From Axinella damicornis (taxonomy: Eukaryota; Porifera; Demospongiae; Axinellida; Axinellidae), in NCBI GenBank assembly GCA_963931865.1, contig OZ007510.1:3066747-3130746 (forward strand): a DNA stretch of 64,000 nucleotides. Direction: 5' to 3'. Each line of letters begins with the position of its first letter. The stretch's first letter is position 1. The notes below the pieces were generated by a model. It was not told where the DNA came from, ran no database searches, and saw only the letters and a program-made list of their open reading frames with translations. Both the position numbers and the translations under genes were made by a program. Below, piece after piece: positions 40,484-51,204 of this stretch.

Positions 40484-43141
40484 TTATACTAGCAACACTA
40501 ATTGAGCTGGAAGAGGGTGGGTGGTCAGAGCATTTGGTGGCACACTAAGGTCTGTCCCGGTAGCCTCGACTTTTCAGACGGGGCCTGGGAACGAGGCTAC
40601 TGTCCTGGTGTTTCATAGGTTGCCATAGCTGCATGTATTATAGTTGACAACTTGAGTGCTCACCTAGTTACCATCAATACAGTACATAATATACTCAACC
40701 AGCCATCGGGATTTTATATCCTTGGAGCAAAGGTATAACTAGGACCCTGTAGAATATAACTGAGAGTAGTCTCGGCCCCAGACCCAAACCTACCCCAGTG
40801 CAGATCGCTTCCAGTACCACTGGAAGCGATCCGCACTGGGTTTGGTTTGGGTCTGGGACCGAGACTAAACTGAGAGTAGCAACAATCCCTTCCCCAACAA
40901 GGCTTACCTGGGCTGCTACAACGGATTTTGGAGGGCAGGTCAGACTGCAGATCATTATAGTGGAAGTGAAGGGAGAGCTGGACAGTGGAATCATCTGTTG
41001 GAATACCCTGGGATGTGATATACCATTTAATGTCATTCCCAGGCTAGCTGGAGGCTGGAACAGGAGCGGGACTAGATGCACTCACAAGCACAAGTTGTAT
41101 GAAATTGTAGGCACAGAATGAAGAAATCTCTTCGCACAGGTACTCAGAGTACTTGCTAGTGAACTCCACTGTCTGCAAGAAATGAACAGCTTGAAACAAG
41201 TATCTCCACATACAAGCAATGAGCTCACCTGCTGCCTTCTTTTGATGTATGCAGTGAGATAGGCATGTACCACGTACAGCACAACTGTGAACTGCAGGAC
41301 ACAAAGTAGAATGGGATTGTTGTGTCAACGCTGCTGTTTTATCATGAATACACAATATGATCCCGCAGTTCACACGTCTCGGTACCTGACTCCCATTGAG
41401 TTGGGAGTCTGGTTCCGCGACTAACCACTCACAGGCTTCTCATTATTATTATACTCCTCCAATAGGTTGGTCAGGGGAACAAACACGGGGATGGTGTGCC
41501 AGCTAGCCTGCGGAAAAAGCATCAACATCTGAATCACAGGATGTCTCTTTCTAGTGCCTCCTTAGTGGGAAGAGTGGCCTGGGATTTATAGTCTGACAAT
41601 CGATCACCTTTAGTCTTTTGCCAGTAAACTCCAGGTCAAGGTAGAATGGTTCGAAGTACTCCCCTGTACCAAGTAACAATACAGTAGTGAACACAGCAGC
41701 AGTGTGATGCACAGTGGCGCCCACCTTTGTAGGAGGTTTCAAACCGCACCCGTACTTTCCCCTTCTGCACAATGGAGGCTGTGGTGCCTATGCACCTGTG
41801 TGCCACTAGAATGTACTCCATCTGGAGAGGGAGGGAAGATAAAGCTCCTCCGTCGTAAGTGTTAGTCAGCTTACGTTTCGTTTCCGTTCTTGCTTTGCAG
41901 CCTTCATCACTATCTGTTGAATGGGAGAGAGCCCTTGAATCATCTATTACACCAAGCCCTCTCACCAAGTCAATAGATCACTCACTTCTCTCTGCATCTC
42001 CACAGGAAGTGAAGCTGCTGACACATCTGCACAGGAGAAGGAATAGTTAAGGCACTCCCTCAGTGGGTGTGCTAGAGTAACGGGTCATGAGCCTTGTTCC
42101 CAAACACAAGGACGTCTTTGATATTTGATTGTCTTTGTTCGGTTACATATGAGGCTAGAAATATGCTGGCCTGCAATCAGAAGCATTAGTAAGGTACTGA
42201 GGATGGGGGGCATTAGGATCTCCACCCCCCCCCCCCCCCCCCCCCCCCCTGCGGCCACGAAGTATCATATATGAATGATAGTTATGTAGACGTAGCCTAA
42301 CATGGCAGCTGTTTACCATGTTTGTTCGTATTTTCCAAATGGTGACGTCAGCTGCAATGGATCTATCAGGAGCGCATGAGCCGCCGAAGGAGCGTCGAAC
42401 TCAGCATGCGTGCCCTAGCCGAAGTAGTAGTCCTTCACACGTCCCCAAATTTTACCTTATACGGCAAGAGGCTGTTACGTAAGTGTGAAAAACAAATTGG
42501 TGTTTGTGTGGTACCGTAAAGGTAATCCATATAAGGTATGACCGTAAGACGTGAGGGATTACAACATGTCTAAACTAGTTCGACGCTCCTTCACCGCCTT
42601 CGGCAGCTCATGTGCTCCTTGATCTATACTTAGGACTATCATGCACGAGTGTACCTTCCACTGCAACATCCTTGAGTATCTTTGCTCCCAGAGAATCTGT
42701 TGGCATGTGTCTCAATCGGAGCTGTAGTTCAGTCTTCTTTTTCATTAATTCCTGAACTACATGCAACAAAGAGAAATTACTATGTTAGAACTACGATCTT
42801 GCGATGACTTGAGGCCTCCCTCACCTTTGGCTTTCAGATCTTCAACTTTCTTAAGTGACTCATCAATTTGTGAATGGTGCTTGAAATCTCTGTATGAAAG
42901 ACAGTACTTGGAGTATTCATTCCCTTCCCTCCACACACACACACCCACACATGCACACACCACAGACACACCCACGCACTCACCACAGACACACACACAC
43001 AGACCACCACACACACACACACACAGAGATCATAGATAGACATACACACACACAGCTAGTTCATCACCCACCTGTCAACCTTCTCCTCCAGCTCTGCTAG
43101 CTGGTCAAGGGTCCTGACCTGCAAAGCGGTTTGAAGAGCAT
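40484..43141 (-). CDS. CENPO: Centromere protein O (CENP-O/Mcm21 family)
   Basis: CENP-O pairs with CENP-P in the inner kinetochore COMA/CCAN complex. Minus-strand exons: 43141-43071 (MDALQTALQVRTLDQLAELE..), about 42891-42833 (HSQIDESLKKVEDLKAKG), about 42753-42640 (ELMKKKTELQLRLRHM.., coiled coil), possible small exons at 42025-41860, about 41824-41735 (EYILVAHRCIGTTASIVQKG), 41668-about 41610 (GEYFEPFYLDLEF), 41507-41433 (ASWHTIPVFVPLTNLLEEYN), about 41300-41230 (VLYVVHAYLTAYIKRRQQ), about 41173-41100, and 41043-40908 (LSLHFHYNDLQSDLPSKIRC). The proposed last exon is 40551-40484. The signatures (Y.DL, H.IPVF.PL, V.AYL.AY..R..Q, L.Y.DL...LP..I.C) occur in the order seen in vertebrate CENP-O, and the phase joins I could test agree. 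This is a fast-evolving protein, so the call rests on this pattern. The last exon is the weakest part. Confidence 0.75.
40561..40599. mobile_element. 39-bp TAGCCTCG mini-hairpin with 9-bp duplication
   Basis: TAGCCTCG at one end and GGGAACGAGGCTA at the other. It is flanked by CTGTCCCGG (40552-40560) and CTGTCCTGG (40600-40608), one difference in nine. It lies at the 3' end of the last CENP-O intron, and the acceptor AG sits in the duplicated 9 bp. Confidence 0.85.
40767..40867. mobile_element. 101-bp TAGTCTCGG hairpin MITE with 9-bp duplication
   Basis: Arms TAGTCTCGGCCCCAGACCC..AAAC..GATCGCTTCCAGT are inverted around a loop of a few bases. AACTGAGAG flanks it perfectly (40758-40766 and 40868-40876). 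It lies in the last CENP-O intron. Arms resemble the 39596-39713 copy. Confidence 0.92.
42225..42249. repeat. 25-base C tract in CENP-O intron
   Basis: Pure C run, length possibly unreliable. Confidence 0.9.
42357..42627. mobile_element. 270-bp MITE-like inverted repeat in CENP-O intron
   Basis: GGATCTATCAGGAGCGCATG..CGAAGGAGCGTCGAACT at 42359-42403 is inverted at about 42577-42625 (AGTTCGACGCTCCTTCACCG..TCATGTGCTCCTTGATC). Inner parts (CTTATACGG and complement) are also inverted, so the whole unit can fold back. Confidence 0.75.
42930..43060. repeat. CA-rich microsatellite in CENP-O first intron
   Basis: Interrupted (CA)n, which reads (TG)n on the transcribed strand of CENP-O. Confidence 0.85.
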
Positions 43142-43294
43142 CCATTGTCAAAATTTCGCGCCACTTTTAATAAACCGTCTAAACTGTAACACGTGATAAT
43201 CATGTGCGCAATAATTCCAAGACAACCATGTTCCAATAAACAAACCGTGGCGCACAGTGAGTACTACAGGCGCTAGCCAAACACAGAGACAGTG
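43142..43294. promoter_or_regulatory. Likely bidirectional promoter, CENPO / IFT22
   Basis: Only 153 bp separate the start codons of two divergent genes, leaving room for a single shared promoter region. No TATA box is seen. This is inferred from spacing only. Confidence 0.5.
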
Positions 43295-43980
43295 ATGTTT
43301 AAAGCTAAGATCTTGGTAGTTGGACCTTGTGATGTGAGTGAGGAGTAGTAAATAATTTTTTTTGCAGTGTAATCCATTCACGGAGCTTGACTTGCTGATA
43401 TAAATTTGTCTCCTCCCTCATGATCATCTATATCTGTGCACTCTGGACCTAGTCTGGCAAGACCTGGATTTCTAACTTCCTGGCAGAGGCAACAGAGAGC
43501 TCGGGGGGTGAATATCACCCAACGCAGGGGGTGCGTATCTTAGAGTTTGAGTCTGAAGGAGAGAATCCAACCACCGGCAATACGTTCAGAGCTGAGGTAG
43601 AGCTCTGGGACTGCAGTGGGAGCAAGCAGTGAGTCCTTCCCATGTGTCCAAACATTTGTACACATAGGCCTACTATGACATTCGTGGTGTGATCATGCAG
43701 GTTTGAGAGTTGCTGGCCAGCATTCTGGAAGGATACAAATGGAATCTTGCTGGTTTACAATCCAGACAAGCCTCAGCAAGAACGGGAGTTGGAAAGGTGG
43801 TACTCTTATTTCGTAACTCAGCAGAAGTTGAAGGAGACCCAGTGCCTAATATTTGCCCACCACAAGCCCAGTGTACCTCAAGTTCCTATCCAACCTCTGG
43901 CATGTGAGCAAACAAAATATTTATACATGCATCAACCAGACCATTTTAAGATTGTTTCCCATTCACGCACACATACGCAT

Positions 43981-44055
<75 letters not shown>

Positions 44056-44230
44056 CACACACACACACACAGCACCAAAGCTCTCGGGAATACAATGTGT
44101 CCACACACACTTAGAAGAGGACCCTGACTCAGTGAGAGAGGAGTTCAGTGCCTTCCTGCTGGCACTGCTCACCAACTGGCAAGATAGGCAGGAACAGGAG
44201 GAGCAAGGAATAATCGGGACACAACACTAG
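43295..44230 (+). CDS. IFT22: Intraflagellar transport protein 22 (RABL5), small GTPase-like
   Basis: IFT22 is a Rab-like subunit of the IFT-B complex that moves cargo in cilia. Four exons join in frame: 43295-43333 (MFKAKILVVGPCD), 43453-43628 (SGKTWISNFLAEA.. YHPTQGVRILEFE.. VELWDCSG), 43701-43903 (FESCWPAFWKDTNGILLVYN..CLIFAHHKP) and 44073-44230 (PKLSGIQCVHTHLEEDPDSV..). About 190 residues, the usual length. The P-loop is GPCDSGKT and is split by intron 1, the switch-2 position is WDCSG, and there is no NKxD; an AHHKP takes its place, as in other IFT22. The third intron carries a (CA)n microsatellite that ends exactly at the acceptor AG. The gene starts 153 bp from CENP-O, divergent. Confidence 0.95.
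43976..44070. repeat. (CA)n microsatellite at IFT22 intron 3 acceptor
   Basis: About 45 CA units, broken once by CG, running directly into the splice acceptor CACAG|CACC. It replaces the usual pyrimidine tract. Confidence 0.95.
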
Positions 44231-44929
44231 TGCTGGAACATGAACAATGTCAAATTTTTAACAGCTACTTCTGAAACATGCATGCAATAGTGCAACTTGG
44301 GTGGACAGCTTGTTCAGGCTCTCCCAACAGATGGTTATCGTCTTCTAGTATAATAATTATTATCTGAAAAAAGAACAAGCCCAGCTGCTAGACGAGTGTG
44401 CCATCCCGACTTCCCGCCAGAACTTGGTACAAATAATTACTAGGAATACGCATGCGCAGTGTCTGTGCCTCGCGCGCGCACGCTCACAATCTGTAATAGT
44501 ATTTTGCGTGTTCTTGAAAGAAAAAAGAAAAAAAAAAAAGAAAAAAAAAAAAAAAATCTGTAATAGTATAGTAGGCGTGGTTTCCTGTGGAAGAAAAACG
44601 AAGGTGCGAAAGTCAGTTCAGCATGTTCAGCGTGCGAAGTTTAGTTGTTCGAAGTTGTGCGAAGTTGCTGATTGAGGTTGAAGATGGCTAAGCGTTGCCA
44701 GGAAGAATACGAAGACGTTAGCGAGGTTCTACACCCTTCGACACTGTCAACACTCTATATGTACGTACCATGGCCTAGACTAAACGTTTGTCTTACTTGT
44801 CTCCGCTAAACTCTCCTTGTATACATCGCTTCTTCGTCAATCTGTCAGACTCTCTCTCCTTTGCCTTACTGTCTTCTGAGGCAGTGTCTCTTTTCCCTGC
44901 TTCTTTGCATTTCGCACGCGCAGTACGTG

Positions 44930-44983
44930 TAGTCTCGGTACCAGACTATTCGCGCACGGCGGAATAGTCTGGTACCGAGACTA
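44930..44983. mobile_element. 54-bp TAGTCTCGG hairpin with perfect 9-bp duplication
   Basis: Arms TAGTCTCGGTACCAGACTAT and complement (about 23 bp each) around an 8-bp CG-rich loop. CAGTACGTG occurs at 44921-44929 and 44984-44992. The element is a bare hairpin with no interior. Confidence 0.93.
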
Positions 44984-45383
44984 CAGTACGTGCACGAGCA
45001 CGTGGCTATCGCACAGAAACCGCAGCGATGCAACCGCCCCTTGCCCCTCGCAATTAAAGTGTGACGGATATATATATACAGACGCGATGTGACTACGCTG
45101 CACGCGCACGATTAGTTGCCTCGCGCTAAGGCGCTCGGCAATTATTTTTGAGACTGCAACGTTTCCAGTTGCGCGCGCCCCATGGTTCAAAGGTCACTTA
45201 CAAAGACGGTTAGGCGCAGGTCAAAGGTCATGTAGGCGGTCACGATCGACATGAGAGGCAGGGATCACACTGGTTCATGTGAGTTCCGCCTTTGCATCGC
45301 TGTTTCCAGGAGATGCTCAACTGTAAAGAGTGTATAGTTCCTTCCCTGGTAGTGGCATTCTGTGATTTCATTGAAGTTCAATC

Positions 45384-45563
45384 CTTCCTCCCTCTCTATC
45401 CTTCCCTCCTACCCACTTACCCTCTGTTCCCCTCTCCGTCCTCCCTCCCCCCTCCCTCCCTCCTCCCTCCCTCCTCCCTCCTTCCCTCCTTCCTCCCTCC
45501 TCCCTCCCTCCCCCCTCCCTCCCCCCTCCCTCTCCCCTCCCTCCCTCCTCCCTCCTCTTCCCT
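45384..45563. repeat. Pyrimidine mirror-like tract upstream of GLE1
   Basis: About 180 bases almost purely C and T, mostly CCCTCCCTCC and CCTCCTCCC words, ending 90 bp before the GLE1 start codon. The opposite strand has many GGG runs. Such tracts can form triplex or G-quadruplex structures and often mark promoters. Confidence 0.85.
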
Positions 45564-45650
45564 GCTTGAAGTTTGCAGTTATGGGTATCTCTATTTTACA
45601 TGTTTGGTTTGCTTTTACCAGCTAATTAGAGCAGGAGATCACGGTGAGCC

Positions 45651-48600
45651 ATGAGCACTGCTGCGATAGTTGAAGCTCTGAAGGAGACACCTAAAGGAAG
45701 ATTGAGCTATGGTTCACCTCTGAGCAGCTGCCATTCTAGTTCCGAAAAGCTGGTGAGAAAATATTGCATGCGGTTTCTGGTCCAAAAGTACTTCCCCACA
45801 TACCCCAGAAGTGGTCCCCCAGAACCAACTGTTATCGAAACTTCACAATAACATGATACTTTTCATGAACGCTCTCCGCACACTTTGTATGGTTGAGGTC
45901 TCCAGTACTGTCTCTCTCATCCCAAGGTGTAGGCTGTAGGCAGTAACAATCCTGCGAGTGTCAATGCAATTTCTTGCAAATCCCAGAGCTATTCAGCAGT
46001 CAAATTTCATATGAACTGTGTGAGGAGGACCAGTATATGCATGCGTGGAACAGAACAATCTGGTCTAGGAGACCAAATCTTTATTGTGCTTGCGAACTGA
46101 ATTCTGTATGGTACCAATTTTTTGGTTACAGATTCAGTAGGTGACAATCAATATGGTGCTGCTGTTTGTTGAATTTCCCTAGAGGATCCTGAACAAGCTG
46201 ACGCTGCCGCCATCCCTCTCACCGGATGCCCTGCATTACATCACCGAGAGAGCAGAGAAGCTGTCCCTGTCCTTGACGGACACACCTGAAGCTTCTCATA
46301 TCCAGAGTGAAATGGGCGTACATCCCACCACCTCTCCACCAAGCACCCCTACACTCTCACTCCCGTTCACCTCAGATCCTTATGCCTCACTAACATCCCC
46401 AAGGTTTAAAGTGGGAGAAGTTTCCATGGCAACAGCGACAGACTGCTCCATGATTGGTCAGATTTGCTGTGAGCTGGAGGAATGTGAGCAGTCACTAGAT
46501 GACCAGATGATGAGGGAGGTGGCTGTAAATTTGGCTCTTAGACAGCACTATTTTAGGGAGCAGTTGGAGGAACTCCGCCACACGAGCGTCCAGCGGTACA
46601 ATCTACAGAGAGCGGCCAGGGAGAGGAGAGTGGAGCTAGAGAAGGCTAGACAGGAAGCGGAAGACTTGCAGATGTAAGTACAAATAGCCTGTTCTTCCTT
46701 AAGAAAACTAACCAACCTTGAGCACACATGGTACATGTACTGTAGCTACCTTCTGCTACAGCCACCAAGCCATTGACCAAGAGATTGATGAGCTTGGTGA
46801 TCGGTACAGACTACATGGAGAGGTCAGCATAATTTCTCATCGTGGTTCAGTAACCTGTTATCTCCTTTGCAATCTTAAAGAATAATGTACACAGTTAATG
46901 TGATGCACCTTTGCATATACTATATTGACCAACTGTCAGGCGGAGGGCAGTGGATATAATGAAACCCAATGACTATGTTTTTTTTGCTTTTCTACTGCCC
47001 TCAGGCTGACAGTTGGTCAATCATGAGATACAAGTACGCTGTGCCATGGCTTTCCACCCACGGGGGTTACTAACACACTGCAAATTGGCCTTATAGTAAT
47101 CTGCTATTCGCTTTCCACTAGCTGAAAGTTGGGTGCTTCTCACACTATTAAGCTCCAACATTTGATGCAACAGAGATGGTCGCTACCATCTCCGTCAGTT
47201 GCACACCAGCTGGCAGAAATTTCTTTGGTACAGAGTCTCAAAATAATAATTTCAAGTGGGCCCCAATCAACACCCCCCTTCACTGCAGGCCTTGGAAGCA
47301 AAACTGCGCACTGGAGAAGAGCAGAAGATGGAGCTTCTGAGAAGAATTGAAGAGAGAAAGTAAGCTGTGGCTTCACTAAACTTGCCTTCAGCCAATGGAT
47401 AGTTGCAGGTTTAATTGTGACGTGGGACCTAGCAGTACTACTCTTTGAATCTCCGCTATCCAGGAGGAAGGCAGTGGAGCGACAATTGGAGCATTGTAGT
47501 CAGCAGAGGGAGGAGGCACTGAAGCTACTCAGGAAACTCACCTCTCTCTTCCGGGGCTGCCACCATCCTCAACTCCTGCCCCAGTCAGTGGTGGAGAGTT
47601 ACCAGGCAGCAATGGTGAGGGTGAGAGCCATCGGGGAGGAACTACAAGCGCAGGAGAAGTCTGGAGACCCAGACCACACCCGGGTGAGAGGAAGGGGTTA
47701 ATAGTGGCTGAGCTACCATTTATGAATAGATCACACTCCCATTCCAGGTGGACCTGCTTCAGGCTCACCTGACTGGCCACCTGCCGCTGCTTGCAGAGCT
47801 GAAGGTGGCAGTGGAGGAGGCAAACCAGCGTGCAGAGAAGGAAGAGAGCGAGAAACTGCTGCGGCAGGCAGCAGAGCGACTGCAGCAGGAGCAGCAAGCC
47901 ATTGCAGAGAAACAGGCTAAACTGGAACAGGCAGTGGAGCAGAAGCTGGTATGGATTACGGACATCTGTATTACAGGAACCTTCCTCACTGTATGCCATG
48001 ATACTTCACAGGTGTCCACCACTGAGGGGCCCCCTACCACCACTGCTGAAACACAGCCTACAATTACTGATACAGAGAATGTGGAGTGTAAGCCAACCTC
48101 TTTGACAATGCCATTGAGTCCCCAGAGTCAGTAGTATCTAACCTTCCTCAGATGGTTCACTCGCACACAATGACAGATACGTACACTCAGTACTTTAACC
48201 ACTTCTACCCCAATACCCTAAACCCTGGATGCATGACCTTGAGAGGTACATGCACACCACATGCACACATGCACACATACATGCACATACCATACCAGGC
48301 TCATAGGAAGCAAATGAAAAGTGGAGAGTCAATTATTTCCCTCCTCCTCCCACCCACCCCCAAAATTGGAGTCAGTATCAATTAATTTACTGCCCAATGG
48401 TTCTTTGAAGCTTATACGTAATCTAACACTGCTCAGCTGACGGAGACTTCACTCATTTACTAACTGCCATGTGCACATAACCAGTGCAGTGTGCATTAAT
48501 TGGAGAATACACCTTTTGAGAAACAAGTAGCCAATGCTGCTGTAGCTGCCTGGCTTCTATGACCCTGCATGTGTGCACACGACACATAGCTGCATCATCA

Positions 48601-49143
48601 TGCATTGAGGGCAGCATGCATATGGTGGAGATATACACACACATCATATACTCACACATCTACACACACACACATACACGCACACACATGCACACACACA
48701 CATGCACACACACACACATACACAGTAGGTATGCCGAAGTCGATGGTTAAAGTGTACGAGAAGCTGCAAAGCATGCTAACAACAGCTGTTGACTCTTGTG
48801 GCAGTCTCACCAAGGACCCTCAGAACAAGAAATATCGCTTTGATCTCCAGAAAGCGGTCAGCACTCCGGTAAATGCCATCTCATCCCAGAGTGGAGAACA
48901 CCTGCACAATATCATCATGAGGCTGAAGAGATTGTTGTCAGGGCAACCAGTTGAAGTGACAGGGAGGACTCTGTCTACGAACTTACACCCTGCAGCTAAA
49001 TTGTACTGCAGCAACCTACTAGCCAAGAAGATTGTAGTAAGCAGATGTCTCTTCTATCTAGAATAATCTGCAGTGAGGTTGCATGTTGACGAAATCCCAC
49101 ACACACATAACTGTCCACCTATGTACACACACACACGCCCACA

Positions 49144-49184
<41 letters not shown>

Positions 49185-51204
49185 CACACACACACACACA
49201 CTCACTCCCACATCCACGTCTATACACACACAGAAACAGGGAGAGGACCAGGTAGCATCTCAGGGTGATGCTGCCTTCACCACTGCTGCAGTGGCAGTGG
49301 GGATTTGGAGTGAATTCCCAGAACTGGGTGACCTCATTCTTGCACACTTCTACTCTGCCTGTCCCGTCCTGGTTCCGTTCTACCTCCCCAAGGGAAAGGA
49401 ACTATCCACAGCAGAGCACTTGAGGTAACCAAAGACAAACAAGCGTTGGCTAGGCATGAGAGGAGGGAAATATATTTCTTCCTCTCACAAATATTGGAAC
49501 ACGTTTCAATAGACTTACGTCCATGTGACATGAATACAACACTAATGCGGGTGTTGTAGCTAGCCTCGTTCCCAGGCCTCCGCACCCAGCTCTTGTCGCT
49601 TGCAGTACTGCAAGTGACAAAAGCTGAGCGTGGAGTCCTGGAACAAGGCTAGGTAGGTATTGCAGGTTCCTTTGTTATTGGTCCTGCAAATGTTGCGCCG
49701 AATGTTGCGTGAACGATAGACATTAGACATTGACTTCCTGTTCATGGACATACACCTGATCATAGTTCATTGGTGTTGACAGGTTGCAGGGCTACAAGGT
49801 GTCAGAGGATGGGTCTGTGGAGTCGGAGGACATCTTTCTCAAGAGGATGAGTGGTGTGGTACGCCTGTATGCAGCTATCATCCAGACCCCCTCCCTCCAC
49901 CCCGGCCAGCCCCACCCCCATGGTCCCGAGCATGGGTGGGCGTGGCTGGCTCGTGTGCTCAACATGCCACCCCACCCCACCCTGACGGCCACAGCTCTGT
50001 TCGATTTTCTAGAGGTATGGCATCACTAGCATGGAGAAACCAATGTATGAAGTCTTACATTCTACAGACCTTGCTCTGCGTGGTTCATGCAGGGTTTTTT
50101 GAGGGGGAGGAGGGGAGAAGAGGGCAATGTTTGATACAGGATCTTTTGCTGGAGGGGGGGGGGGGGGGGGGGGGACTATTGGGATAGTAAGCTGAAAGTG
50201 AGCAAAACAGACAGCTTTCCTAGTGGTGATAACTACACCCCTCCTAGAATTTACGTCTGGTGTAGCTTCATCGTCAGACCATTCCCTTCTTCTTTTTTTT
50301 TTGGGGGGGGGGGGGGAGTAAGCAAAATCGGATGTGGAAATGGCATTGGAGCAAGACTAAGTAGTAGTCACAAATCTTTACATCTCTGCACTAACAGACT
50401 GCTGGGCACACTCTGATGAAGAAATATGGTCAACAGTTCAAGAAATTGCTTTTTGTTCTGTGCAAGGAGTATGTCAACAGGTAAGTATGGTATATCGTTC
50501 CTGTTGCATACGAATGGATTGTTTTGTGGACTGCATCCTACTGGAGGCAAGAGGGCCTAGGAGTAGCCTCGTTCCCAGGCTCTCAGAGCCTGGGAACGAG
50601 GCTAGCCTAGTAGGTCTCTCAGGGAGAAAAGCTGGCCCAATCCCCTCACCCTGGCTGTGTTGAGTTCCTGTGCGGTGTTGTGGGGGTTCGCTCTTGTTTG
50701 ATGATGTATTTGTCTGTCTCAGGATTGAGAAGGTGACTCCTCCGATGCAACAAGGACCACTTTCAAGGCTAAAACAATTTTTAGAGGTGCGTAAAGTGCT
50801 ACAGGGCAAGGGAGTCCACTTGTTTATCTAATTGTAACTTGCCCATGGACATATCATCTGTATAGAGTGCAACAAGTTGGTTGTTTAATTATGGAGCATG
50901 CAGAATCAGTAGCCTCGTTCCCAGGCCCCGCCCAGCTTTTCGTCGCTTACAGTACAGAATTACAGTATTTTTGTTTGCGCATGGGAGAGCCTGGGAACGA
51001 GGCTACAGAATCAGTGTAGTTTATATCTTTCTGTCTGTCTATCTATCTATCTATCTATCTATGAACTGCTGCATGAATTATCACACCCACCCACACCAAC
51101 ACACACTACAGGAATGTGTGGCTGAAGGCATGATTGCACCTCCCAAAGGCTGCCTGACATCACAGTTCTGGAGAACTCGATCACATGGCATTGCAATTGC
51201 ATAG
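45651..51204 (+). CDS. GLE1: GLE1 RNA export mediator
   Basis: GLE1, with inositol hexakisphosphate, activates the helicase DDX19/Dbp5 at the cytoplasmic face of the nuclear pore to strip proteins from exported mRNA. Thirteen exons join: 45651-45752, 46183-46673, 46762-46822, 47289-47359, 47464-47693, 47748-47948, 48012-48087, about 48726-49036, 49234-49424, 49783-50014, 50398-50480, 50723-50786 and 51112-51204. The start [13 protein letters not shown] resembles the animal N-terminus. Exons 2-6 encode the long coiled coil ([32 protein letters not shown]). The helical C-terminal domain follows: [75 protein letters not shown] and a last exon [13 protein letters not shown]. Both termini and the catalytic-activator surface are present. 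Several acceptors sit in CA repeats, and two introns carry TAGCCTCG hairpins. Confidence 0.95.
46924..47021. mobile_element. 98-bp MITE-like inverted repeat in GLE1 intron
   Basis: ATTGACCAACTGTCAGGC and its complement lie at the two ends, with an inner pair GAGGGCAGT/ACTGCCCTC. No 9-bp flanking repeat is found, so it is a different family from TAGCCTCG. Confidence 0.8.
49100..49233. repeat. (CA)n microsatellite at GLE1 acceptor
   Basis: CA-rich tract ending CACACACAG directly before exon 9 (KQGEDQVAS). A similar tract (48648-48725) precedes exon 8. Confidence 0.9.
49561..49651. mobile_element. 91-bp TAGCCTCG hairpin, older copy
   Basis: TAGCCTCGTTCCCAGGCCTC on the left and GTCCTGGAACAAGGCTA on the right; inner arms are CTTGTCGCTTGCAGTACTGCAAGTGAC. 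The flanks do not show a duplication. Several mismatches in the right arm suggest age. GLE1 intron. Confidence 0.8.
50564..50604. mobile_element. 41-bp TAGCCTCG mini-hairpin with 9-bp duplication
   Basis: A near-perfect palindrome from TAGCCTCGTTCCCAGGCTCT to its complement. Flanks are GCCTAGGAG (50555-50563) and GCCTAGTAG (50605-50613). GLE1 intron 11. Confidence 0.88.
50910..51005. mobile_element. 96-bp TAGCCTCG element with perfect 9-bp duplication
   Basis: Ends TAGCCTCGTTCCCAGGCC and AGCCTGGGAACGAGGCTA. CAGAATCAG lies at 50901-50909 and 51006-51014. It is in the last GLE1 intron. The interior carries a partial inverted TCGCTTACAGTAC shared with other copies. Confidence 0.92.

Larger units (their letters stand above)
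44231..45650. other. IFT22-GLE1 spacer, with a possible small first exon
   Basis: No firm gene. An ATG at 44684 opens MAKRCQEEYEDVSEVLHP.. and reaches a GTACGT donor at about 44763. It could be a non-conserved first exon, but no partner exon is recognised. An A-rich run (44510-44556), a 54-bp hairpin MITE (44930-44983) and a pyrimidine tract (45384-45563) lie here. Confidence 0.4.

Noticed and set aside
43747..44127. IFT22 frames running through the CA repeat as poly-Thr/His tails
   Set aside because: A GT donor at 43904 and an AG acceptor at 44072 remove the repeat and restore the conserved C-terminus.
49054..49347. Cys/Val-rich minus-strand ORF over the CA repeat
   Set aside because: It is simply the (TG)n translation opposite a GLE1 intron.
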